Shown here in pieces: positions 8,641-18,838 of a stretch of 64,000 nt of DNA (positions within the stretch are counted from its first letter, which is position 1; each line of letters starts with the position of its first letter). Source of the stretch: Bacillus sp. B1-b2 (GTDB taxonomy: Bacteria; Bacillota; Bacilli; Bacillales; Cytobacillaceae). The notes beneath the pieces are model-generated. The model made no database searches and was not told the origin of the DNA. It saw only the letters and a list, made by a program, of their open reading frames with translations. The stretch covers positions 62,001 through 126,000 of the forward strand of contig NZ_WEHU01000001.1 in NCBI RefSeq assembly GCF_009183415.1, given 5' to 3'. The position numbers were made by a program, and so were the translations under genes.

Positions 8641-9951
8641 GTGGCAAAACCTGTTATAGCAATTGTAGGGCGTCCTAATGTAGGAAAGTCCACTATATTT
8701 AATAGAATTGTGGGAGAAAGAATATCAATTGTAGAAGATATTCCTGGAGTAACAAGAGATCGTATATATAGCTCTGCAGAGTGGTTAAATCATGACTTTA
8801 ATTTAATAGATACAGGTGGTATTGATATTGGTGATGAACCATTTCTAGACCAAATAAGACTTCAAGCAGAAATTGCTATTGATGAAGCTGATGTTATTAT
8901 CTTTTTAACAAATGGTCGTGAAGGAGTAACTTCTGCAGATGAAGAGGTTGCAAAAATTCTGTATAAGGCAAAGAAACCTGTAGTACTTGCTGTTAACAAA
9001 ATCGATAATCCAGAAATGAGAGAGCAAATTTATGATTTCTATGCATTAGGATTTGGTGAGCCATTCCCTATCTCTGGTTCTCATGGTTTAGGATTGGGTG
9101 ATTTATTAGATGAAGCAGCTGAGCATTTTCCAACTGGGAAATCTAAAGAGTATGATAGTGATACGATTAAGTTCTCTCTAATTGGAAGACCAAATGTAGG
9201 GAAATCTTCCTTAGTAAATGCTATTCTAGGAGAAGATAGAGTTATTGTTAGTGATGTAGCAGGAACAACTAGAGATGCCATTGACTCAGAAGTAACAGTT
9301 AATGGAGATAAATACGTTATTATCGATACAGCAGGTATGAGGAAAAAAGGGAAAGTCTACGAATCAACAGAAAAATATAGTGTATTAAGAGCATTGCGTG
9401 CAATAGAAAGATCAGACGTAGTCTTAGTCGTAATTGATGGCGAAAAGGGTATTATTGATCATGATAAAAAGATCGCGGGTTATGCGCATGAAGCTGGTAG
9501 AGCTGTTATTATCGTTGTGAACAAATGGGACGCTGTTGAAAAAGATGAAAGAACAATGAAAACATTTGAACAAACAATAAGAGAGCATTTCTTATTCTTG
9601 GATTATGCGCCAGTTGTATTCTTATCGGCATTAACAAAAAAACGAATTCATACATTAATCCCAATGATTAATATGGCTAGTGAATCACATACTAGAAGAG
9701 TAGAAACTAGTGTACTAAATGATGTAATTATGGATGCAGTAGCCATGAATCCAACGCCAACTGATAAAGGCAAAAGATTAAAAATTTACTATACTACACA
9801 AGTAGCAGTTGGACCTCCTACATTTGTGGTATTTGTCAATGATCCAGAACTGCTTCATTTCTCTTATGAAAGATTTTTAGAAAATCGAATTCGTGATGCA
9901 TTTGGTTTTGAGGGTACACCAATTAAGATATTTGCAAGAGAGAGAAAATAA
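8641..9951 (+). CDS. der: Ribosome assembly GTPase Der (EngA)
   Basis: Der is an essential double-GTPase needed for maturation of the 50S ribosomal subunit. The GTG at 8641 is chosen because AGAAAGGA precedes it at good spacing, and this gives 436 residues, the B. subtilis length. Two G domains are seen, with P-loops GRPNVGKS at 10-17 and 182-189. NKID and NKWD base-specificity motifs and the DTGG and DTAG switch motifs are present. The C-terminal KH-like domain ends in [15 protein letters not shown]. It is followed 12 bases later by gpsA, probably in one transcript. Confidence 0.97.
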   Translation: MAKPVIAIVGRPNVGKSTIFNRIVGERISIVEDIPGVTRDRIYSSAEWLNHDFNLIDTGGIDIGDEPFLDQIRLQAEIAIDEADVIIFLTNGREGVTSADEEVAKILYKAKKPVVLAVNKIDNPEMREQIYDFYALGFGEPFPISGSHGLGLGDLLDEAAEHFPTGKSKEYDSDTIKFSLIGRPNVGKSSLVNAILGEDRVIVSDVAGTTRDAIDSEVTVNGDKYVIIDTAGMRKKGKVYESTEKYSVLRALRAIERSDVVLVVIDGEKGIIDHDKKIAGYAHEAGRAVIIVVNKWDAVEKDERTMKTFEQTIREHFLFLDYAPVVFLSALTKKRIHTLIPMINMASESHTRRVETSVLNDVIMDAVAMNPTPTDKGKRLKIYYTTQVAVGPPTFVVFVNDPELLHFSYERFLENRIRDAFGFEGTPIKIFARERK

Positions 9952-9963
9952 TGGGGTGTGTGC

Positions 9964-11016
9964 ATGAAATATGGAACTAAAACAGTAGCAATGATTGGTG
10001 CTGGTAGTTGGGGAACCGCACTTTCATTGGTACTAGGTGATAATGGTCATAATGTTCGAGTTTGGGGAAAAGATGTACAAACTATTTCAGATATCAATAC
10101 CTCTCATCAAAACAAGCGATATTTACCAGGTATTTTACTTCCTGAGAAAGTAGTAGGTTATACAGACTTAGAAGCAACATTAAAGGATGCTGACTTTATT
10201 ATCCTTGCCGTTCCTACAAAGGCGATGAGAGAGGTTATTCCAAGGCTACTGCCGTTTATAGAAGAACCAAAGACCTTTGTTCATGTAAGTAAAGGAATTG
10301 AACCAGGTACTTTAATGAGAATTTCTGAAATTATGGAAGAAGAAATTCCAAGTTCAAAGAGAAAAAGTATTGTGGTGTTATCTGGACCAAGTCATGCTGA
10401 AGAGGTTAGCCTAAGACACCCAACTACTGTTACGGTCTCCTCTGCTAATATGGGAGAAGCTGAATTAGTTCAAGACTTATTTATTAACAATAATTTTCGT
10501 GTATATACAAATCCAGATATTGTTGGTGTGGAAATTGGAGGAGCATTAAAAAATATAATTGCCGTGTGTGCCGGTATTGCGGATGGCTTAGGATTTGGAG
10601 ATAATGCTAAAGCTGCTTTAATCACTAGAGGTCTAGCTGAGATAGCAAGGCTCGGAACAAAAATGGGAGCTAACCCACTCACTTTTGCTGGTCTTACTGG
10701 AATTGGTGATTTGATTGTAACTTGTACAAGTGTGCACTCAAGGAATTGGAGAGCAGGTAACCTCCTAGGTAAAGGCCATGCCCTTGAAGAAGTACTAGAT
10801 AACATGGGGATGGCTGTAGAAGGGATAAGAACGACAAAGGCTGCTCAACAACTTTCTGAGAAATTTGATGTAAGTATGCCTATTACAAATGCCTTATATA
10901 ACATTCTCTTTAATAATGAAGATGCGAAAGTAGCAGTATATTCTTTAATGGCTAGAGGAAAAACAAATGAAATGGAAGATTTAGTAAATATCCTTGCCTC
11001 TAAATACACAGAATAA
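9964..11016 (+). CDS. gpsA: Glycerol-3-phosphate dehydrogenase [NAD(P)+]
   Basis: GpsA reduces dihydroxyacetone phosphate to sn-glycerol 3-phosphate, the backbone of membrane phospholipids and teichoic acid linkage. The 350-residue product has the N-terminal nucleotide fold GAGSWG (12-17), the SGPSHAEEV segment and the catalytic-lysine region [11 protein letters not shown]. An ATG at 9964 is preferred over a GTG at 9958 because GGGGTG lies at suitable distance. The gene directly follows der. Two terminators lie downstream. Confidence 0.96.
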   Translation: MKYGTKTVAMIGAGSWGTALSLVLGDNGHNVRVWGKDVQTISDINTSHQNKRYLPGILLPEKVVGYTDLEATLKDADFIILAVPTKAMREVIPRLLPFIEEPKTFVHVSKGIEPGTLMRISEIMEEEIPSSKRKSIVVLSGPSHAEEVSLRHPTTVTVSSANMGEAELVQDLFINNNFRVYTNPDIVGVEIGGALKNIIAVCAGIADGLGFGDNAKAALITRGLAEIARLGTKMGANPLTFAGLTGIGDLIVTCTSVHSRNWRAGNLLGKGHALEEVLDNMGMAVEGIRTTKAAQQLSEKFDVSMPITNALYNILFNNEDAKVAVYSLMARGKTNEMEDLVNILASKYTE

Positions 11017-11150
11017 GATTATTTTTTAAGTGTTTATACATTTTTAAGCAAATTAGGCGTTTTTATTGGTTCGCAAAACTTTGCTTTTACATAAAATGTC
11101 TTGAAGCAACCTGGTGGATTGAACAGGGGATGGGTGAATAGTCAATTAAG

Positions 11151-11188
11151 CAGAGTAAAAGGTATTTCATCTTTTACTCTGTATTTTT
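11151..11188 (+). terminator. Terminator 1 downstream of gpsA
   Basis: A perfect 11-bp stem (11151-11161 with 11171-11181), 9-base loop, then a T-rich tail. Confidence 0.85.
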
Positions 11189-11257
11189 ATGTAGCAATGG
11201 TTTAATACATAATAAAAAGGGGAAAAGAATTTCTCTTTAATTTATATGAAAATGTCA

Positions 11258-11309
11258 TAACCCTTCTCTTCTTGTATATATTGAAGAGAAGGGTTACTTT
11301 TTTGTTTTT
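11258..11309 (+). terminator. Terminator 2 downstream of gpsA
   Basis: A perfect 14-bp stem (11258-11271 with 11283-11296), 11-base loop and a run of T residues. Two terminators about 100 bases apart suggest something short could be transcribed between them, or that a lost gene once lay there. Confidence 0.9.
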
Positions 11310-11557
11310 ATCATGCTTTCCTATCTAGATACATATTGGTGTCTTGATTGAAAAGGCAAAAAAAATAGGTAATGATGTATTCTATTAGACTCCTAGAAAC
11401 AACATTGCTATGTAAATAGAAGAACAAGAAAAAAAGGAGGACGAAATAAAAAAAGAAGTCATAAAAAGATAGGACAACATCATAAGTATATATTGTCTAA
11501 TAGTATTATATGGATGATTTTATCCCATGTACTAGGAAAAGTTCAGGAGGGGATCAC

Positions 11558-13036
11558 TTGGAAAAGGTAAATATTTTTAAAGATATTGCCGAAAGAACGG
11601 GCGGTGATATTTATTTTGGAGTTGTTGGTGCAGTAAGAACTGGTAAATCAACATTTATTAAGAAATTTATGGAGCTAGTAGTTATCCCTAATATGGAAAA
11701 TGAAGGGGAAAGAGCACGTACAAAAGATGAGTTACCTCAAAGTGCTGCTGGAAAAACGATTATGACAACTGAACCGAAGTTCGTTCCTAATCAAGCAGCA
11801 TCTGTTAAGGTAGATGATGGATTAGATGTAAATATTAGACTAGTAGATTGTGTAGGATACACAATTCCAGGTGCTCAAGGATATGAGGATGAAAATGGCC
11901 CTAGAATGATTAATACACCATGGTATGAGGAGCCAATCCCCTTTCATGAAGCAGCTGAAATAGGTACAAGAAAGGTTATCCAAGAACATAGTACGATTGG
12001 AGTAGTAATTACTACAGATGGTACAATAGGTGACATTCCAAGAAGTAATTATTTAGAAGCAGAAAATAGAGTGATTGAAGAGCTAAAAGAGGTTGGAAAA
12101 CCATTTATCATGATTATTAATAGTGCTCAACCTTTTCATCCAAATACAGAAGCACTTCGTGTGGAGCTATCAGAGAAATATGATATTCCTGTCATTGCAA
12201 TGAGTGTAGAAAGCATGAGAGAAACAGATGTCTTAAATGTGATGAGAGAAGCGTTGTTTGAATTCCCGGTACTTGAGGTTAATGTAAATTTACCGAGCTG
12301 GGTAATGGTATTAAGAGAAAATCATTGGTTAAGAGATAATTATCAGGAAGCTGTAAAGGAAACAGTGAAAGACATAAAAAGATTGAGAGATGTCGATCGA
12401 GTTGTTTCTCAGTTCAGTGAATATGATTTTATTGACAAAGCTGGCCTAGCAGGTATTGAAATGGGTCAAGGGGTTGCTGAAATTGACTTATTCGCTCCTG
12501 ACGAATTATATGATGATATTCTAAAAGAAATAGTAGGTGTGGAGATTAGAGGGAAAGATCACTTACTAGAGTTAATGCAGGATTTTGCACATGCTAAAAC
12601 AGAATATGATCAAATATCAGACGCCTTAAAAATGGTCAAACAAACTGGATATGGAATAGCTGCTCCGTCCTTAGTTGATATGAGCTTAGATGAACCAGAA
12701 ATCATTCGTCAGGGCTCCAGATTTGGCGTAAGGTTAAAGGCTGTTGCTCCTTCTATTCACATGATTAAAGTAGATGTAGAAAGTGAATTTGCGCCTATCA
12801 TTGGGTCAGAAAAGCAAAGCGAAGAATTAGTTAGATATTTGATGCAAGATTTCGAGGATGATCCATTATCCATTTGGAATTCTGATATTTTTGGTAGAAG
12901 CCTAAGCTCTATCGTTCGAGAAGGAATTCAAGCAAAATTATCTTTAATGCCAGAAAATGCACGATATAAATTAAAAGAAACATTAGAAAGAATCATCAAT
13001 GAAGGGTCAGGCGGCCTTATCGCCATCATTCTATAG
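11558..13036 (+). CDS. spoIVA: Stage IV sporulation protein A, spore coat ATPase
   Basis: SpoIVA is the cytoskeletal ATPase that polymerises on the outer forespore membrane and forms the basement layer of the coat. A TTG start at 11558 follows AGGAGGGG at good spacing and gives 492 residues, exactly the B. subtilis length. An upstream in-frame ATG at 11510 would add 16 residues unlike the family. The Walker A motif GAVRTGKS is at 24-31. The C-terminal region ending NEGSGGLIAIIL, important for polymerisation, is intact. Expression in the mother cell under SigE is known for the family. The promoter here is uncertain. Confidence 0.97.
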   Translation: MEKVNIFKDIAERTGGDIYFGVVGAVRTGKSTFIKKFMELVVIPNMENEGERARTKDELPQSAAGKTIMTTEPKFVPNQAASVKVDDGLDVNIRLVDCVGYTIPGAQGYEDENGPRMINTPWYEEPIPFHEAAEIGTRKVIQEHSTIGVVITTDGTIGDIPRSNYLEAENRVIEELKEVGKPFIMIINSAQPFHPNTEALRVELSEKYDIPVIAMSVESMRETDVLNVMREALFEFPVLEVNVNLPSWVMVLRENHWLRDNYQEAVKETVKDIKRLRDVDRVVSQFSEYDFIDKAGLAGIEMGQGVAEIDLFAPDELYDDILKEIVGVEIRGKDHLLELMQDFAHAKTEYDQISDALKMVKQTGYGIAAPSLVDMSLDEPEIIRQGSRFGVRLKAVAPSIHMIKVDVESEFAPIIGSEKQSEELVRYLMQDFEDDPLSIWNSDIFGRSLSSIVREGIQAKLSLMPENARYKLKETLERIINEGSGGLIAIIL

Positions 13037-13062
13037 AACTCTCTCGAGGGTTCTTTTTTTTT
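13035..13062 (+). terminator. Terminator of spoIVA
   Basis: A 9-bp stem with one G-T pair (13035-13043 with 13046-13054) is followed by eight T residues. It overlaps the stop codon. Confidence 0.88.
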
Positions 13063-13819
13063 AGGTTATTTTTATGTTTACAGGGATGATACTCCTATGG
13101 ATCTGTAAGGATTATAAGTAGCCATTTCATCTTAGTTTGGAGAGGCACCCGGTTGACTCCTACGTGAACGAAAAAAAGCAGGAGCATAAGCGCAGATCAC
13201 AATTTCTAAATGAGCCAAGTGGAAAGCGACAAGTAAGTCTCTGGAAACACAGATTAACCATGTTAAGTTGGTTTAATACTACTAGTAATCCTTTTTGTAT
13301 GACTTAATCTACTCGTTACTTATAGTAAGTACTAAGAAAAACAACTCTCTATTACAAGTTCTTATAAGAAGATTTTTCCATTTACTATATGGAGTTTGTC
13401 AACAAAATGAATGAAAACAGCAGAGTCTTCTAAAAGAAAGATGGATAAACAAGTTAATAATTATTAAACTATATCGAATGAGAGGTAAATAAGTCAACCA
13501 ATAAATTAAATTAATAAAAGAATTATTACGCTAATATTTCAAATTAAGAAAATATTGCTATCAACACATAAAATTTCTTGATATGGAGAATTGATTATGA
13601 TAATCTTTTAAAGGAATTAGCGTCACATAAGGTTTTCTAAACCTAATAAAAGGTTACTAAATGCTTATTACTTGAATATTTGTCTAACTTGGTCTAGTAT
13701 AAAGTCAGTTTTAAGAAAAAGTTCAGTAGGACGTATATAATTCCAATAATTTGTTTACAAATAATGATAAGAAACGAATTTTGCGATTTATTTGAAACAC
13801 TCGGGAGGAGGTGAAAGGC
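13063..13819. other. Long AT-rich intergenic region spoIVA-hbs
   Basis: No supported gene lies in these roughly 750 bases. It contains a degenerate dispersed repeat (13151-13259, separate entry) and, at its right end, the hbs leader with a GGGAGGAGGTG ribosome site. The stretch 13260-13740 is AT-rich with stops in every frame and no terminator or riboswitch that I recognise. Confidence 0.6.
13151..13259. repeat. Degenerate dispersed palindromic-type repeat
   Basis: The segment begins GGTTGACTCC, continues with GCAGGAGCATAAGCGCAG and TGGAAAGCGAC and ends GATTAACC. This resembles, in order and spacing, the GC-richer dispersed repeats scattered between genes in many Bacillaceae (ACTCCTGCGGGA... 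GGAAAGCGAG... AAATTAACC). It looks like an eroded copy. The assignment is by memory of the pattern. Confidence 0.5.
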
Positions 13820-14092
13820 ATGAACAAGACAGAATTAATTAACGCAGTTGCAGAAGCAAGTGAACTTTCTAAAAAGGACGCTACTAAAGCAGTTGACGCT
13901 GTTTTTGATACAATCTTAAATGCTTTAAAAGATGGGGATAAAGTACAATTAATCGGTTTTGGTAACTTTGAAGTACGTGAGCGTGCGGCTCGTAAAGGTC
14001 GTAATCCACAAACTGGCGAGGAAATCGAAATCGCAGCTAGCAAAGTTCCTGCTTTTAAACCAGGTAAAGCTCTTAAAGATGCAGTGAAATAA
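13820..14092 (+). CDS. hbs: Nucleoid-associated DNA-binding protein HU
   Basis: HU (HBsu) is the abundant histone-like dimer that bends and compacts DNA. The 90-residue product starts [21 protein letters not shown] and contains the DNA-binding arm [12 protein letters not shown] and the C-terminal [15 protein letters not shown]. The ATG at 13820 follows GGAGGAGGTGAAAGG. It lies between spoIVA and the hepS cluster, as in B. subtilis, but without mtrA-mtrB after it. Confidence 0.97.
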   Translation: MNKTELINAVAEASELSKKDATKAVDAVFDTILNALKDGDKVQLIGFGNFEVRERAARKGRNPQTGEEIEIAASKVPAFKPGKALKDAVK

Positions 14093-14118
14093 TTACATAA
14101 ATTAATAGTATTTCACTA

Positions 14119-14147
14119 AAACCGCGAATGTTTCGCGGTTTTTTTAT
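14119..14147 (+). terminator. Terminator of hbs
   Basis: A perfect 10-bp GC-rich stem (14119-14128 with 14132-14141) with a 3-base loop and trailing T residues. Confidence 0.93.
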
Positions 14148-14172
14148 TTTGAGAATGGATATAACTTAATTA

Positions 14173-14382
14173 ATCCTCTTCAAACCCCGACAGGAGTCGA
14201 ATATATGCAGCTCTATTCCAAGAGATGTTTTAAATAGTATTGTGAATAATACATCTGAAAACGGCTTGAATGAGGAATTCTACCAGAATTTTGTATAAAA
14301 AGGTTTAAAAGATATAAATGCTGGCAAAAGTAAACATGGCGAGAAGTATCTGGATTTATACATAAAAAACTTGATGAAATGA
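14173..14382 (+). pseudogene. Possible decayed small ORF with one in-frame UAA
   Basis: One frame reads through about 69 codons with a single stop (TAA at 14296-14298). The residues look protein-like: SIPRDVLNSIVNNTSENG before the stop and KGLKDINAGKSKHGEKYLDL after it. No start codon with a ribosome site was found. It fills the place where B. subtilis has mtrA-mtrB, but it does not look like TRAP or GTP cyclohydrolase I. It could be a remnant of an unrelated small gene or a chance open frame. I do not recognise the family. Confidence 0.3.
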
Positions 14383-14505
14383 TTGTAGTAGGCTACTTGA
14401 GTTCTTCTGTATCTCTTTAATGCCTATTATGTTATAATAAATAGAATATGAAGATAAATGGAAATATACATACAAAGTAATTATTGGGGAACAAGGGTGA
14501 TGTTT

Positions 14506-15294
14506 ATGGCTATATACGAAATCATGGAAATGGTAAAAAGAAAGATAACAGAAAAAACCTCTCATACATATTTACAAAAGCATCTATCAAATCCGATATT
14601 AGATGACAATAAATTGCTTTTAACCGTTACTTTGCTATCAGAAGCAAAGCTAAACAAAACAGATATTATTACATATGCTACAACGATTACCTTAATCCAG
14701 ATTGCCCTTGATACCCATGAACTCATAACAAATGAACGCATGCATTCAGGAAATGAAACAAAGAGGCAGTTAACTGTATTAGCTGGAGACTTATATAGTG
14801 GTCAATACTATAAAATTCTTGCAGAAATAGAAGATTTAAAAATGCTAAAAAACTTAGCTGAAGGTATTAAAGAAGTAAATGAAAGTAAAATTTATTTCTA
14901 TCAAGAAAATACTACTGACTCCTCCCAATTAATGAGTAGTTTGATAAATATAGAAGCAAGTCTCTTAAGAAAAGTAACAAACTATTTCCATTTAGAAGAG
15001 TGGAATGGATTTTTAGAAGATTACTTATTATTAAATAGAATTGAGCTAGAAAGAGAACAGTTTAAGAATACAGGTAAATCCGTAATGGTAGATGCATTTG
15101 TTCAATACGAAGAGATAAAACAGGAAACAACTAACGGATACCTCTACATATTAGACAAATATGCTAAATGGGCGTACATGCAACTTGAGAAAACAATGAT
15201 CAAATTGCCTACTCTCAACCTACAATTAAAAGAAAGTATTAATCAACTCCTATTTGGTAGTAGACAACAACAAATGTATGTGGAAGAAGGGTAA
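14506..15294 (+). CDS. hepS: Heptaprenyl diphosphate synthase component I
   Basis: HepS is the small regulatory subunit that, with HepT, makes the C35 side chain of menaquinone-7. The ATG at 14506 is chosen because AAGGGTG sits 6 bases before it. An ATG at 14500 is also possible and one at 14458 lacks a site. The product is 262 residues, mostly helical, with the conserved block [10 protein letters not shown] and [16 protein letters not shown]. The divergent sequence is typical of this subunit. It is 8 bases ahead of menG and within one cluster with hepT. Confidence 0.88.
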   Translation: MAIYEIMEMVKRKITEKTSHTYLQKHLSNPILDDNKLLLTVTLLSEAKLNKTDIITYATTITLIQIALDTHELITNERMHSGNETKRQLTVLAGDLYSGQYYKILAEIEDLKMLKNLAEGIKEVNESKIYFYQENTTDSSQLMSSLINIEASLLRKVTNYFHLEEWNGFLEDYLLLNRIELEREQFKNTGKSVMVDAFVQYEEIKQETTNGYLYILDKYAKWAYMQLEKTMIKLPTLNLQLKESINQLLFGSRQQQMYVEEG

Positions 15295-15302
15295 TCATTA
15301 GT

Positions 15303-16004
15303 ATGCAAGAACAGCAATCAAAGGAAGAAAAAGTACATAATGTTTTTGAAAAGATCTATGGAAACTATGACAAAATGAATTCTGTTATTAGCTTTCAACA
15401 ACACAAATTGTGGCGTAAAGAAACAATGAAAAAAATGAATGTTCCAAAAGGATCTAAATGTCTAGATGTATGCTGTGGTACTGCAGATTGGACAATCAGT
15501 TTAGCAGAAAAGGTTGGCTCAACAGGTAAAGTTATAGGTTTAGACTTTAGTGAAAATATGTTAAGTATCGGAAAACAAAAAACAAAAAAATACGAAAATA
15601 TCGAGCTTATTCACGGAAATGCAATGGAGTTACCTTTTGAGGATAATAGTTTTGATTATATTACAATTGGATTTGGCTTAAGAAATGTTCCTGATTATTT
15701 AACTGTCTTAAAAGAAATGAGGAGAGTTGTAAAGCCAGGTGGGATGGTTGTATGTCTCGAAACATCTCAACCTACTATGCCAGTGTTTAAACAAGGTTAT
15801 TACTTTTATTTTCGATATATTATGCCACTATTCGGTAAGCTATTTGCGAAAAGCTATAAAGAGTATTCGTGGTTACAAGAGTCTGCAAGGGATTTTCCAG
15901 GAATGAACGAACTTGCTGAAATGTTCAAAGTCGCTGGATTGAATAAGGTAAGCTACAAGTCGTTTTTTGGAGGAGTGGCTGCCGTTCATATGGGCTATAA
16001 ATAA
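15303..16004 (+). CDS. menG: Demethylmenaquinone methyltransferase
   Basis: MenG/UbiE transfers a methyl group from S-adenosylmethionine to demethylmenaquinone, the last step of menaquinone synthesis. The 233-residue product shows the SAM-binding motif [21 protein letters not shown], and the family motifs FGLRNVPDY and VCLETSQP. It sits between hepS and hepT, so side-chain synthesis and final methylation are encoded together. Confidence 0.96.
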   Translation: MQEQQSKEEKVHNVFEKIYGNYDKMNSVISFQQHKLWRKETMKKMNVPKGSKCLDVCCGTADWTISLAEKVGSTGKVIGLDFSENMLSIGKQKTKKYENIELIHGNAMELPFEDNSFDYITIGFGLRNVPDYLTVLKEMRRVVKPGGMVVCLETSQPTMPVFKQGYYFYFRYIMPLFGKLFAKSYKEYSWLQESARDFPGMNELAEMFKVAGLNKVSYKSFFGGVAAVHMGYK

Positions 16005-16077
16005 GCTTCTTTATTTCTAGATAAAAAGAGGCAGTAAAAAAATTTAAATATTGATTTCAAAGTTGGGTGAGTTCGTA

Positions 16078-17040
16078 GTGAAGTTAAAAATGATGTATTC
16101 ATTTTTGAATTCGGATATAGAAGTAATTGAAAAAACATTAGAAGAAACTGTACAAGCAAATTCATCACTATTAAAAGAATCATCCTTACACCTACTAAAA
16201 GCAGGTGGGAAAAGAATTAGACCTATATTTGTTTTATTAGCTGGTCAGTTTGGGGATTATGATATACATCAAATAAAAAAAGCAGCCGTTTCATTAGAAT
16301 TAATTCATATGGCTTCTCTCGTGCACGACGATGTAATAGATGATGCTGATTTGAGAAGAGGGCAACCTACCATTAAGGCAAGATGGGATAATAAGATTGC
16401 CATGTATACTGGTGATTATATTTTTGCTCGATCTATGGAAATAATGAGCGAAATAAACAAACCAGAAGCTCATCGTGTGCTTGCAAATACAATTGTGGAA
16501 GTATGCATAGGAGAAATACAACAAATTAAAGATAAATACCGTTTTGATCAATCACTGCGGGATTATTTTAGACGTATTAAAAGAAAAACAGCCTTGTTAA
16601 TTTCTGCGAGTTCTTTAGTAGGTGCAATAGTGTCAGATGTTGATGTAAAACATCAAAAAAAATTGTTTGATTTTGGCTATTATGTAGGGATGTCTTATCA
16701 AATTATTGATGATGTACTTGACTTTATTGGTACAGAGAAAGAATTAGGAAAACCAGCTGGTGGTGACTTGCTGCAAGGAAACATAACCTTGCCTGCATTT
16801 TATGCGATGGAGCAAGAAGAAATTAAAAGGAAAATCCTAACAGTCCATGAGAAAATGGATAAAGAGGAGTTAAATGTTATTATTGATTTAATAAAAAATT
16901 CTGATGCTATTGAACGGTCATTAAGAGTAAGTGACTTATATTTGAAAAAAGCGCTAGAATCTATAAAAGACCTACCAAATGGTAGAGCTAAATCTGCCCT
17001 TATAAATATTGCTAAATATCTGGGGAAAAGAAAATTCTAA
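16078..17040 (+). CDS. hepT: Heptaprenyl diphosphate synthase component II
   Basis: HepT is the catalytic trans-prenyltransferase subunit that extends farnesyl diphosphate with isopentenyl diphosphate. A GTG at 16078 with GGGTGAG at 16064-16070 gives 320 residues. An upstream TTG at 16051 would add nine. The two Asp-rich motifs are DDVIDD (84-89) and DDVLD (211-215), and AGGKRIRP (42-49) is the allylic substrate motif. With HepS it forms the active heterodimer. Confidence 0.95.
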   Translation: MKLKMMYSFLNSDIEVIEKTLEETVQANSSLLKESSLHLLKAGGKRIRPIFVLLAGQFGDYDIHQIKKAAVSLELIHMASLVHDDVIDDADLRRGQPTIKARWDNKIAMYTGDYIFARSMEIMSEINKPEAHRVLANTIVEVCIGEIQQIKDKYRFDQSLRDYFRRIKRKTALLISASSLVGAIVSDVDVKHQKKLFDFGYYVGMSYQIIDDVLDFIGTEKELGKPAGGDLLQGNITLPAFYAMEQEEIKRKILTVHEKMDKEELNVIIDLIKNSDAIERSLRVSDLYLKKALESIKDLPNGRAKSALINIAKYLGKRKF

Positions 17041-17084
17041 GCTAGTATTTTTATACTAAATATAAATAAGAAGGCTATTTTACT

Positions 17085-17129
17085 AAGTAGAAGGCAGTTT
17101 GTATAACTAACTATTTCTGCTTTCTACTT
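17085..17129 (+). terminator. Hairpin after hepT, without T tract
   Basis: A 13-bp stem with one G-T pair (17085-17097 with 17117-17129) around a 19-base loop, about 45 bases after hepT. The lack of a T run makes termination uncertain. A smaller TAGTAT/ATACTA hairpin is at 17043-17058. Confidence 0.5.
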
Positions 17130-17294
17130 GAATAAGAGTCGAATGTATTTTCCTTCATTTTCAAAATAAGTGAACATATTATGAACAAACTGTGAAAGCG
17201 TTTTATATTGTTTGTAAATTTGTATAGCCTATGTTAATGTTACCTTTAAGCAACCTATCATATTTACCAATACATAATGTAGGAGTGAACTCTT

Positions 17295-17741
17295 ATGGAA
17301 AGAACATTTCTTATGGTGAAACCAGATGGTGTACAAAGGAACTTAATAGGTAATATAGTACAACGTTTTGAACAAAAAGGATTTCAGCTTGTTGGTGCGA
17401 AATTAATGCTGATAACAGAAGAGCAAGCTAAAGCTCATTATCAAGAGCATGTAGAAAAACCTTTTTTCTCCGAATTAGTTGAATTTATCACTTCAGGTCC
17501 TGTTTTTGCAATGGTATGGGAAGGTGAAGGTGTTATTGTGAAAGCAAGACAAATGATGGGGAAAACTGATCCATTAGATGCTATGCCTGGAACTATTCGA
17601 GGAGACTTTGGAATGGTTAAAAACAAAAATATTATTCATGGATCAGATGGTTTGGAAAGTGCAACGAGAGAAATTTCTATCTTTTTTAAAGAAATAGAAT
17701 TAGTAGAATACCAAAAAGTTGGCCAAAACTGGCTACAGTAA
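17295..17741 (+). CDS. ndk: Nucleoside diphosphate kinase
   Basis: Ndk equalises nucleoside triphosphate pools by a ping-pong phosphotransfer. The 148-residue product has the catalytic His in NIIHGSDG (H115) and the conserved start [14 protein letters not shown]. The ATG at 17295 follows TAGGAGTG. A possible catabolite-response-like sequence lies at 17193-17206 upstream. The gene follows hepT and precedes cheR as in B. subtilis. Confidence 0.97.
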   Translation: MERTFLMVKPDGVQRNLIGNIVQRFEQKGFQLVGAKLMLITEEQAKAHYQEHVEKPFFSELVEFITSGPVFAMVWEGEGVIVKARQMMGKTDPLDAMPGTIRGDFGMVKNKNIIHGSDGLESATREISIFFKEIELVEYQKVGQNWLQ

Positions 17742-17755
17742 ATATACATATCACC

Positions 17756-17789
17756 AACAAGCAGAAGCAGCAGCTGCTTGTTTTTTTTA
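17756..17789 (+). terminator. Terminator of ndk
   Basis: A perfect 9-bp stem (17756-17764 with 17774-17782) is followed by a T run. Confidence 0.88.
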
Positions 17790-17939
17790 TAATCACTCGT
17801 TAATTTGCACTCCACTTAACGAAAACCCTACAATAAACAGAACTTTTTTGCATTTCCATTTTTTTCGCCTTTTTTTGGATAAATCGTTTATACTATAAAA
17901 AAGAAGTCACTACATCATGATGAATTTGTGAGGAATTAA

Positions 17940-18719
<780 letters not shown>

Positions 18720-18785
18720 CATAGGAATTAAATGAGTATTTTCTAATCTAATTTTCTATAAATACTATTCAATAAGTAGCGAGTA

Positions 18786-18794
18786 TGTTATATT
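18786..18794 (+). promoter_or_regulatory. Candidate extended -10 promoter for the aro cluster
   Basis: TG at 18786-18787 with TATATT at 18789-18794 fits an extended -10 (TGnTATAAT). The -35 is weak. It is about 45 bases before aroC. No T-box or TRAP-like leader repeats were seen. Confidence 0.35.
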
Positions 18795-18838
18795 GGAACA
18801 TAATTACTTTAAAGCGTTGAAGGGAGAAAGGGTCGGAA

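Larger units (their letters stand above)
11017..11557. other. Intergenic region gpsA-spoIVA
   Basis: No convincing gene is seen here, although B. subtilis has yphE and yphF at this place. It holds two strong hairpin terminators (listed separately) and the spoIVA leader. A possible SigE-type promoter is GTCATAAA at about 11458 with CATAAGTA about 15 bases later. The -10 match is poor, so it is only a suggestion. Confidence 0.6.

Noticed and set aside
10470-10805. Minus-strand open frame of 111 codons opposite gpsA
   Set aside because: Shadow of gpsA coding sequence, rich in Pro/Ser/Leu from reverse-complemented codons.
14356-14565. Minus-strand open frame of 69 codons across the hepS start
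   Set aside because: Overlaps the hepS 5' end and its ribosome site, and has no ribosome site or recognised pattern of its own.
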